A stretch of DNA of 32,972 nt. Origin: CAYGWP01 sp964353455 (GTDB lineage Bacteria; Planctomycetota; Phycisphaerae; FEN-1346). The notes under the pieces were generated by a model. It saw nothing but the letters and a program-made list of their open reading frames with translations, ran no database searches and was not told where the DNA came from. This document shows positions 16,727 through 23,005 of this stretch, one piece after another; position 1 is the stretch's first letter; each line of letters opens with the position of its first letter. A program made the position numbers and the translations under genes. The DNA lies in contig CAYGWP010000587.1 in assembly GCA_964353455.1 (NCBI GenBank), positions 1 to 32,972 on the forward strand, written 5' to 3'.

Positions 16727-17704
16727 ATGTCCTGCCGAACGTCGTCCGATTACCGTCCTTCCGATGCCGCTTCGATGGCGGCATCCGTCGATCTCTCCGG
16801 CGAGGGGGCCGTCGATGCCGTCATGGGCTGGCTGGCCCTGTACGTGCCCACGTGGGGCACCAGCGTGATGCTGCACGTTGCCATCATTCTCCTTGCGGCA
16901 TTCATGGCGTGGAAGAGCCAGGCCGAACGGCCCCCTTTTGTGTACACCTCGGCCGTCGTGCCCAGTAACAAGCCCAAGGTCGAGCAGCGCCAGAACCGGG
17001 ATGAGAAGCAGCAGCAATCGAGCGGCAAGTTGCGGCCGAATCCCTCCAGCATCGTCAGGCAGTTCACGCAGAACCCGTTTCCGGACGTGGCCCCCAACAA
17101 ACTGAACGTGCTGCAAGTCATCGGCCCCGGCGGCGGCGGCAAGGACTTCGGCGGCTTGGAGGGACTTGACCAGCGCGGCGGCAAGTTCATCGGGGTTGGG
17201 CCGTCTGAGCCCGCACGGAAGATTGTTTATGTCGTTGACCGTTCCGGCAGCATGACCGATTCCATGGACTTCGTCAAATATGAACTGAAGCGATCACTGG
17301 CCGATCTGGGCGAGGAACACGAATTTCACATCATCTTCTACTCTTCCGGCGCGCCGGTCGAGATGCCGTCGCGGCGGCTCATGAGCGCCACCGACCGCAA
17401 CAGGCAACTGGCGTTTGAGTTCATCGACGGCGTAATCCCGCAGGGCGAGACTGACCCGTCGAAGGCCCTGGAGCGGGCCTTCGCCTGCCAGCCCGACCTC
17501 ATCTACCTTCTGACCGACGGTGAATTCGACAAGGCCATCGTTGACCTCATCAGGCGCCTGAACGTCGGCGGCAAGGTGCGGGTCTATACGATCGGGTTCC
17601 TTTACAATCCCAAGGGGGATGTGCTGCGGATGATTGCCGACCAGAACGGCGGGCAGTACAAGTTCATCTCGGAGCGCGACCTGGCGGCAATCATCGGAGG
17701 GTAG
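16727..17704 (+). CDS. Membrane-anchored VWA protein with TonB-like transmembrane motif, copy 1
   Basis: This 325-aa protein has one transmembrane helix (residues 45-62). Within it S46-V-M-L-H50 matches the S-x3-H motif of TonB, which contacts ExbB/ExbD. A basic/glutamine-rich linker (NKPKVEQRQNRDEKQQQSSG, 81-100) leads to a conserved PNPSSIVRQFTQNPFPD block and then a von Willebrand A domain (165-325). The metal-ion site is complete: DRSGS (D171, S173, S175), T242 and D264 in LLTDGEFD. The VWA part should lie outside the cytoplasm and could bind another protein. GGGGAGG lies 7 bases upstream of ATG. The paralogue at 18962 heads the exbB/exbD cluster. Unlike that copy it lacks the N-terminal zinc ribbon. 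I infer an ExbB/ExbD partner role; it is unproved. Confidence 0.8.
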   Translation: MSCRTSSDYRPSDAASMAASVDLSGEGAVDAVMGWLALYVPTWGTSVMLHVAIILLAAFMAWKSQAERPPFVYTSAVVPSNKPKVEQRQNRDEKQQQSSGKLRPNPSSIVRQFTQNPFPDVAPNKLNVLQVIGPGGGGKDFGGLEGLDQRGGKFIGVGPSEPARKIVYVVDRSGSMTDSMDFVKYELKRSLADLGEEHEFHIIFYSSGAPVEMPSRRLMSATDRNRQLAFEFIDGVIPQGETDPSKALERAFACQPDLIYLLTDGEFDKAIVDLIRRLNVGGKVRVYTIGFLYNPKGDVLRMIADQNGGQYKFISERDLAAIIGG

Positions 17705-17729
17705 AGGGAGTTCAAAGTTGAAGGCAACT

Positions 17730-17753
17730 GCGGCGGGCAGGAATGCCCGCCGC
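17730..17753. terminator. Family B hairpin after VWA copy 1
   Basis: GCGGCGGGCA (17730-17739), loop GGAA, TGCCCGCCGC (17744-17753) form a perfect 10-bp stem 26 bases past the VWA stop. No T-run follows. Confidence 0.5.
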
Positions 17754-17774
17754 GCGACAGGCGGTGGAAACGAA

Positions 17775-17805
17775 GCGAGCGTCCTGCCGGGGGCAGGACG
17801 CTCGC
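17775..17805. terminator. Strong hairpin between convergent genes
   Basis: GCGAGCGTCCTGCC (17775-17788), loop GGG and GGCAGGACGCTCGC (17792-17805) form a perfect 14-bp stem. It sits between the VWA gene (plus) and the lipoprotein gene (minus), so it may terminate both. A T-rich stretch follows only loosely (GTTGGTCTTAT). Confidence 0.55.
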
Positions 17806-17829
17806 GTTGGTCTTATACTCTGCTGCCGA

Positions 17830-18615
17830 TTACTTGCCGGCAGGCGGCGCGGCCGGCGGCGGCAGGGTCGGCGGCGGCAGGGTCGTCGGCGGCAGCGTCG
17901 GAGTCGTCGGCGGCGCCGGAGGCGGACCGGCGGCCGGCGGCGCTGCGGGGCCCGTGGCCGGCGGCTGCGGGGCGGCGAGCGGGCCCATCGACTTCGGCCT
18001 CAGCCACCGGATTTTGTCCGCCTGGTAGTAGTCATCCTTGCGCGAGAGGTCGAAGATGAAGATCATGGGCCCCTGCCTGAGGAGGAGTCTCGGATGGTCG
18101 GGGTTGCGGTCCAGGGTCTCCCAGAAGAGGATGGCGTTAATGCCCATCATCTGCCTCATCATGCGCGACTGTGGCGAAAGGAGTTGGCCGAGGAAATCGC
18201 CCAGGGCAACCTGTGCAGCGCCCGTCGGGCTCCACACGAGTTGCTTCAGGACGATGGTCTGCTGCGCCTGGCCGGCGGGCGGCTCGGACCGCGTCCAGGT
18301 GGCGATCTCGATGTAAATGTCCTCCTGGACGGGCGGGGAGGTGTCGAGTTCCTTCAGAATCTCTTCGGAGCGTCGGGCCAGGACGTTCTTGTGCGGTCCG
18401 AAGACATCTTCCCAGATGCGGGCTGCCTCGGCGAAGACCTGGGCGGCCTGAGTGGTCTCAGGCTCGGTGGTCAACTTGTCATAGAAGCGGGTCGAGTACT
18501 GTTTGTAGAGTTTTTCGAAGTCCTTCTGAGTGGCGGTCTTCCCGCCGGGTTCGCCGCAGCCTACCAGCATTGCCATCCACGCGATCGCCAAGATGCAAAC
18601 CAATACCTTCTTCAT
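17830..18615 (-). CDS. Proline-rich lipoprotein of unknown function
   Basis: This 261-aa protein has a type II signal peptide (MKKVLVCILAIAWMAMLVGC) with lipobox LVGC, so it is lipid-anchored. The middle (25-210) is mixed alpha/beta with no family I recognise. It includes a sentence-like stretch SPTGAAQVALGDFLGQLLSP and RLLLRQGPMIFIFDLSRKDDYY. The last 45 residues are a proline/alanine/threonine-rich tail (PPTTPTLPPTTLPPPTLPPP), which may span or attach to the cell wall. GGAGGA lies before the ATG. It is transcribed convergently with VWA copy 1 and divergently from VWA copy 2. It may be a partner of the ExbB/ExbD cluster, by position only. Confidence 0.75.
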   Translation of the reverse strand: MKKVLVCILAIAWMAMLVGCGEPGGKTATQKDFEKLYKQYSTRFYDKLTTEPETTQAAQVFAEAARIWEDVFGPHKNVLARRSEEILKELDTSPPVQEDIYIEIATWTRSEPPAGQAQQTIVLKQLVWSPTGAAQVALGDFLGQLLSPQSRMMRQMMGINAILFWETLDRNPDHPRLLLRQGPMIFIFDLSRKDDYYQADKIRWLRPKSMGPLAAPQPPATGPAAPPAAGPPPAPPTTPTLPPTTLPPPTLPPPAAPPAGK

Positions 18616-18961
18616 GGCTTCCTCCTGTCAATGAGTCCGGTTGACGAGCCCCTCTCCCCGGGTCTGGAATCTGGGGTCCGGTATCGCACATACCGGATTC
18701 CGGATGCCAGATACCAGTATGATGCCGCGGTGCGTGCAGTGTCAAGCCCATATCTCATCGGGCGGCGGGGGTGCCGGACTTGAGTCTCAGGGGCGCGGAA
18801 GGGGATTTTTTGTCGAACGAGCCGGCATCTCGTCCGTATTCTAAGGTGGAACGGGCGGGGGCAGTGGGGCCGCAGGGGCAAAGAAACCACCTACGTGGTT
18901 GACACGAGCATACCTTTTCCTCTACCATAGTCGGCCCAGCCAGTCTTGAGGAGGTGCGCGG
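18616..18961. other. Divergent intergenic region with repeats and a promoter
   Basis: There is no gene. The left half carries degenerate repeats (CCGGTATCGCACATACCGG hairpin at 18678-18696 and CCGGATGCCAGATACCAG-like units) of a kind that translate to SxWYLASGIRY patterns. The right half carries the candidate promoter of VWA copy 2 (18899-18928) overlapped by a short palindrome (18885-18900). Confidence 0.6.
18885..18928 (+). promoter_or_regulatory. Candidate promoter with overlapping palindromic operator-like site
   Basis: TTGACA (18899-18904), an 18-base spacer and TACCAT (18923-18928) read towards the VWA/exbB cluster. The palindrome AACCAC-CTAC-GTGGTT (18885-18900) overlaps the first two bases of the -35 box and would be a natural binding site for a dimeric regulator. 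It rests on sequence alone. Confidence 0.4.
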
Positions 18962-20089
18962 ATGGCCTTCAAATTCCGCTGCTCTAACTGCGGGAAGCGC
19001 GTGACGGTGAACGAGTCGCCGGGATCCGGCGTCACGTGCCCCCACTGCAATCAGGCCACCACTGTGCCTGTGGACGCCCAGCCGCTGGACGAGGCGGGCA
19101 TGACGGTCGGGCCCGAACCGGCCGCGGCCCCCGCGCCGGCGCAGGGCGCTGCCCCTCCGCAGGAAGCCCAGCCCGAGGAGGAAGAGCAGCAGGGCGGCAC
19201 GGACACCGTCATGGGCTGGCTCGCGCTGTATCTGCCGAGTTGGGGCACCAGCGTGGTCCTCCATGCGGCGGTAGTCATCCTTGCGGCGTTCATGGCGTGG
19301 CAGGGCCAGACCGAGCAGCCGCCGTTTGAGTACAGGTCGGCCGTTGTGACCGACAACAAGCCCAAGGTCGAGAAGCGCCAGAAGCAGAACGAGAAGCAGC
19401 AGCAGTCGCGGGGCAAGTTGCGGCCGAACCCATCCAGCATCGTCCGGCAGTTCACGCAGAACCCGTTCCCGGACGTGGCCTCCAACAAACTGGAGGTGCT
19501 GGAGGTCATCGGGGTCGGCGGCGGCGGCAAGGAAATCGGCGGATTCGAGGGCCTCGGCCAGGGCGGCCGCGGCTTCTTCGGCACGGGGGTGCCCGAGACC
19601 GCACGCAAGATCGTTTATGTCGTGGACCGGTCGGGCAGCATGACCGACTCCATCGATTTCGTGAAGTATGAACTGAAGCGTTCAATCGGCGACCTGGGCG
19701 AGGAGAACGAGTTCCACGTAATCTTCTATTCTTCGGGTCCGCCGGTCGAGATGCCGACGCGGCGGCTTGTCAGTTCCACCGACCGCAACAAGCAACTGGC
19801 GTTTGAGTTCATCGACGGCGTCATCCCGCAGGGCGAGACCGACCCGTCGAAGGCCCTCGAGCGGGCCTTCGCCTGCCAGCCCGATCTCATCTATCTCCTC
19901 ACGGACGGCGAATTCGACAAGGCCATCGTTGACCTCGTCAAGCGCCTGAACGTCGGCGGCAAGGTCACCGTCCACACCATCGGCTTCCTTTATCAGACAG
20001 GCGAGCAGGTCCTGAAGCAGATCGCCAACGATAACAACGGCAACTATAAGTTCGTTTCCGAGAAAGACCTTGCGACACTGGCCCAGTAA
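18962..20089 (+). CDS. Zinc-ribbon, membrane-anchored VWA protein with TonB-like motif, copy 2
   Basis: This 375-aa protein starts with a cytoplasmic zinc ribbon (C7-x2-C10...C26-x2-C29) followed by a proline/glutamate-rich linker. One transmembrane helix follows (96-113), in which S97-V-V-L-H101 matches TonB's S-x3-H. A long linker and the conserved block RPNPSSIVRQFTQNPFPD lead to a VWA domain with a complete metal site (D222, S224, S226 in DRSGS; LLTDGEFD). GAGGAGG precedes the ATG. It is very similar to copy 1 in the C-terminal half, close to 93% identical at DNA level over about 185 bases by eye. It heads the run TPR protein-ExbB-ExbD-ExbD-TPR protein, and I infer that it is the partner energised by them. 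Confidence 0.83.
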   Translation: MAFKFRCSNCGKRVTVNESPGSGVTCPHCNQATTVPVDAQPLDEAGMTVGPEPAAAPAPAQGAAPPQEAQPEEEEQQGGTDTVMGWLALYLPSWGTSVVLHAAVVILAAFMAWQGQTEQPPFEYRSAVVTDNKPKVEKRQKQNEKQQQSRGKLRPNPSSIVRQFTQNPFPDVASNKLEVLEVIGVGGGGKEIGGFEGLGQGGRGFFGTGVPETARKIVYVVDRSGSMTDSIDFVKYELKRSIGDLGEENEFHVIFYSSGPPVEMPTRRLVSSTDRNKQLAFEFIDGVIPQGETDPSKALERAFACQPDLIYLLTDGEFDKAIVDLVKRLNVGGKVTVHTIGFLYQTGEQVLKQIANDNNGNYKFVSEKDLATLAQ

Positions 20090-21113
20090 ACTCGGCATTC
20101 TGGCGGCGGCGGTGCTTGTGGCTGCGGCAACGGCGCAGGCCGACCGTGTCCGCACATTCAAGGGCATCGGCTACGACGGCAAGATAACCGGCCTCGCGGG
20201 CGACGGCGTCGCCGTCACCCTCACGAGCGGCGTCTCCAAGACCGTCCCGCTTGTGGAAGTCAAGGAGGTCAGCGCTGATGCATTCCCCGACCTTTCGAAG
20301 GCCGAAGAGGCCTACCAGGAGGGGGTGGCCGGAAAGGCCGCCCGCCTTGCCGACGCCGAGAAACTGTACCGCGGCATGATGACGACGGGCGCTCCGCAGT
20401 GGCTGCGCGTCCTCATCCAGTGGCGGATGTTCAAGGTCTATGCCGATTCCGGCCGCGCGCCGGAGGCACTCACCGCCTTCCTGGACCTCGCGAAAGGCGA
20501 GCCGCAACTTGCGGCGGGCCTGAAGTTGCCGCCCCCGCCCCAAGAGGCCTCCGAGGCCAACAAGGCGATGCTCAAGAAGGTGGACGATGCGCTTCGCGTG
20601 GCGGGCGGCAAGCCGTACGCCGCCGAACTCAAGAACTTCAAGGCCGCGCTTCTGATGATCGAGGGAGGCACGCCCGATCAAGTTCTGCCGCTGCTTGAGT
20701 CGCAACTGGCCAGCAAGGATGACAGGATACGCCACGGGGCGATGCTCAAGCAGGTGGAACTCCTCTTCTCGGCCGGCCAGGCGGATGAGGCGGAGAAGAA
20801 ACTCGATGCGGCCGCGCCCGACCTCGGCGAGACCTACGCCGCCGAGATCGCCTTCTGGCGCGGTCGGATCATGAAGGAGCGCGGCAAGAACATCGAGGCG
20901 GCCCTGGAGTTCATGCGCGTGGCCATCATGTATCCGGCGAAAGACAAGGCCCGGACCGCCGAGGCGCTCTGGTGGGCCGGCCAGGCGATGGAGGCCGCCA
21001 CGGCCCCGCGCGACGAAATCCTGAAGGTATATGACGAGGCGGCCGCCAAGTACCCCGGCACGCCCGGCGCCGACAAGGCTCGGCGCGAAAAAATTCGCTC
21101 AGGAGGAAAGTAA
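20070..21113 (+). CDS. Secreted TPR-like repeat protein (347 aa)
   Basis: The protein begins with a signal peptide (KLGILAAAVLVAAATAQA) and continues with helical pairs that look like degenerate tetratricopeptide repeats: KAEEAYQEGVAGKAARLADAEKLY, WRMFKVYADSGRAPEALTAF and EIAFWRGRIMKERGKNIEAA. TPR domains assemble protein complexes. The start is a TTG at 20070, overlapping the VWA copy 2 gene by 20 bases, so translation is coupled. It lies between VWA copy 2 and exbB, which suggests that it is a periplasmic scaffold of the same complex. I do not know a named family for it. Confidence 0.75.
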   Translation: MRHWPSKLGILAAAVLVAAATAQADRVRTFKGIGYDGKITGLAGDGVAVTLTSGVSKTVPLVEVKEVSADAFPDLSKAEEAYQEGVAGKAARLADAEKLYRGMMTTGAPQWLRVLIQWRMFKVYADSGRAPEALTAFLDLAKGEPQLAAGLKLPPPPQEASEANKAMLKKVDDALRVAGGKPYAAELKNFKAALLMIEGGTPDQVLPLLESQLASKDDRIRHGAMLKQVELLFSAGQADEAEKKLDAAAPDLGETYAAEIAFWRGRIMKERGKNIEAALEFMRVAIMYPAKDKARTAEALWWAGQAMEAATAPRDEILKVYDEAAAKYPGTPGADKARREKIRSGGK

Positions 21114-21178
21114 CCCGCCAGGGCGGGTTCGTCCTGAAGAAAACAAGGCCAGGTCACAGGAACAAGGAGTTCAGGCAC

Positions 21179-21922
21179 ATGAGTACGAAAAGGGCGGTGG
21201 TTCTGGCGTCGGTGGCGTCGGTGGCGCTGGCGGCGGTCGGCAACGCGGTCTTTGCGGCCGAGGCCACCAGCAAAGTGCCCACGTCGCTGGCCGGCATGTT
21301 GTACATGTCCACGTTCACCGATGCGATCGGTTTCTTCGACATGGCGGCGATCTACGCCTGCTCGCTGGCGTCGATCGCGCTCATCATCGAGCACTCCATC
21401 ACCATCCGGCGCTCGGTCCTGGTGCCGGAGATCTCGGTGGCGCAGATCAAGACGATGTTCGATGAGCGCCGGTTCCGCGAGGCCCTGGAGTTCTGCCAGA
21501 ACGACCCCTCGTTCGTATCGGGCGTCGTTCACGCGGGCCTCATCGAGGCCGCCAACGGCTACGAGGCGATGGAATCGGCCATGCAGGACGCCTCCTCCGA
21601 GCGGGCCGCGCGCCTCTACCGCAAGATCGAGTGGCTGAACCTCCTGGGGAACATCGCCCCGATGTTCGGCCTGTGGGGGACGATCTGGGGGATGATGGTG
21701 GCCTTCAGCACAATCGCATCCCGCGGCGGCAAGGCCAACCCGGCCGACCTGGCCGGCGGCATTATGATCGCCCTGGTGTCAACGTTCTGCGGCCTGCTGG
21801 TGGCGATCCCGGCCCTGTCGGCCTACAGCATCTTCAAGACCCGCGTCGAGCAACTGTCGATGGAATCGGCGCTCGTGGCCGAAGAACTGCTGGCCAACTT
21901 CAAGCCCTCTTCCGGCGCCTGA
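21179..21922 (+). CDS. exbB: MotA/TolQ/ExbB proton-channel family protein
   Basis: This 247-aa membrane protein forms, in known relatives, a pentamer whose proton flow drives TonB or TolA. After an N-terminal hydrophobic segment (5-27) come three membrane spans: FDMAAIYACSLASIALIIEH, LGNIAPMFGLWGTIWGMMVAF and GGIMIALVSTFCGLLVAIPALSAY. The GLWGTIWGMM and GGIMIALVST motifs are typical of the family. AAGGAG lies 9 bases upstream of the ATG. Two ExbD genes follow on the same strand, giving an ExbB-ExbD-ExbD unit. Confidence 0.92.
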   Translation: MSTKRAVVLASVASVALAAVGNAVFAAEATSKVPTSLAGMLYMSTFTDAIGFFDMAAIYACSLASIALIIEHSITIRRSVLVPEISVAQIKTMFDERRFREALEFCQNDPSFVSGVVHAGLIEAANGYEAMESAMQDASSERAARLYRKIEWLNLLGNIAPMFGLWGTIWGMMVAFSTIASRGGKANPADLAGGIMIALVSTFCGLLVAIPALSAYSIFKTRVEQLSMESALVAEELLANFKPSSGA

Positions 21923-21944
21923 GCGCCCCGCAGCCGCGGAAAGA

Positions 21945-21975
21945 CCGGTCCGCCAGGGCGGCCCTGGCCGACCGG
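21945..21975 (+). promoter_or_regulatory. Strong hairpin in the exbB-exbD spacer
   Basis: CCGGTCCGCCAGGG (21945-21958), loop CGG and CCCTGGCCGACCGG (21962-21975) form a 14-bp stem with one mismatch. It lies 22 bases past exbB and 38 before exbD. It could slow exonucleases or reduce readthrough, lowering ExbD relative to ExbB. Confidence 0.45.
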
Positions 21976-22013
21976 CCCGTGACGCCTCGGTCCGTGGGCG
22001 AAAGGAGTCTGCC

Positions 22014-22475
22014 GTGAAATGGAAGAAGCCTGAAAGCGTCGGCTCCGTCAGCGTCAACATGACGCCGATGATCGACATGGTCTTTAACCTCCTGATATTC
22101 TTCATTCTGACCGCCCAGTTCGTGCAACTGGAAGTGGAACAGGTCATCCTGCCCCCGTCCATCACCGCCATCAACAAGGACTACACCGAGTTCCGCAACG
22201 TCGTCATCAACATCGTGAACCCCGAGAACCCGCACGTCGTGATCCTCGGCAAGACGATCGACGCCGAAATCAGGAGTGGCCCGTCGGAACTGACGCAGTA
22301 CCTGAAGGATATCCATGATTCGGCCGAGGGAAAGCAGATCAACGTCATCCTTCGGGCCGATGCCGACATCCCGTACGAGGAAGTGGCGAAAGTCATGCTG
22401 GCTACCGGCGCCGCACAGATCCAGGGCTGGTGGATCACCACCGAAATCGTGGACCTGGAAAAACTGAAGAAGTAG
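22014..22475 (+). CDS. exbD: ExbD/TolR family protein, first copy
   Basis: This 153-aa protein has one N-terminal membrane span and a periplasmic domain. The proton-carrying Asp is D21 in NMTPMIDMVFNLLIFFILT, as in ExbD. The periplasmic part (VVINIVNPENPHVVILGKTI...INVILRADADIPYEEVAKVMLATGAAQI) matches the ExbD/TolR fold, including the RADxxxxYexVxxVM segment. GTG at 22014 has AAAGGAG 6 bases upstream. It follows exbB with a 91-bp spacer and precedes a second ExbD gene by 12 bp. Confidence 0.92.
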   Translation: MKWKKPESVGSVSVNMTPMIDMVFNLLIFFILTAQFVQLEVEQVILPPSITAINKDYTEFRNVVINIVNPENPHVVILGKTIDAEIRSGPSELTQYLKDIHDSAEGKQINVILRADADIPYEEVAKVMLATGAAQIQGWWITTEIVDLEKLKK

Positions 22476-22487
22476 CGAGGAATCCCC

Positions 22488-22934
22488 ATGCAAATCCGAA
22501 AAGCGCGCAAACTCGAGTCGATACAGCCGCCCATGACGCCCATGATCGACTGCACCTTCAACCTCCTCATCTTCTTCCTCCTGACCCCCTCGATCTCCAG
22601 CACCGAGGGATACCTGACGACCAACCTCCCCACGACCTCCGGCCCCGTGGCCGGCAAGGAGCAGAAAAACGTCCTCAGGATCAAGATCGAACTCCAGTGC
22701 GAGGGCCCCAAGGGCGAGGACGTCCGCATCGTGTTCAACGACCAGGACTTAGGGACCAACTTCGACGCCCTGAAGATCGCGCTGGACCAGAAACGCGCCG
22801 CCGGCCTTGCCGCCAATACCCCTATCCTCATCTCCCCCGACATGGGGACGCGACATAAATGGGTCGTCAAGGGCTTCGATGCGGCCGTGGCGGCGCGATT
22901 CACCGAGATACATTTCGCCGTGCCGTACCAGTGA
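22488..22934 (+). CDS. ExbD/TolR family protein, second copy
   Basis: This 148-aa protein is a second, diverged ExbD. It keeps the proton-carrying Asp (D21 in PPMTPMIDCTFNLLIFFLLT) and the single membrane span. The periplasmic domain differs clearly from the first copy (ends AAVAARFTEIHFAVPYQ). Two diverged ExbD proteins per ExbB are common in Planctomycetota-like clusters and may form a heterodimer inside the ExbB pentamer. GAGGA lies 6 bases upstream of the ATG and the gene follows exbD closely (12 bp). Confidence 0.9.
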   Translation: MQIRKARKLESIQPPMTPMIDCTFNLLIFFLLTPSISSTEGYLTTNLPTTSGPVAGKEQKNVLRIKIELQCEGPKGEDVRIVFNDQDLGTNFDALKIALDQKRAAGLAANTPILISPDMGTRHKWVVKGFDAAVAARFTEIHFAVPYQ

Positions 22935-22963
22935 GCCGGGGTGCCTGGTGTAGGCATGCTTGG

Positions 22964-22987
22964 CCCCGCCGCCTGCGGGGGGCGTTT
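22964..22987 (+). terminator. GC hairpin with short T-run before the 929-aa gene
   Basis: CCCCGC (22964-22969), loop CGCCT and GCGGGG (22975-22980) are followed by GGCGTTTT. It resembles a weak terminator or stabilising hairpin at the end of the exbD genes. Confidence 0.4.
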
Positions 22988-23005
22988 TCCGGGAACGGGT
23001 AGAGC

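Noticed and set aside
16501..16728. N-terminal extension of ribulokinase to 633 aa
   Set aside because: The family starts at the FALGIDYGTESARAL segment, and a good ribosome-binding site precedes 16500.
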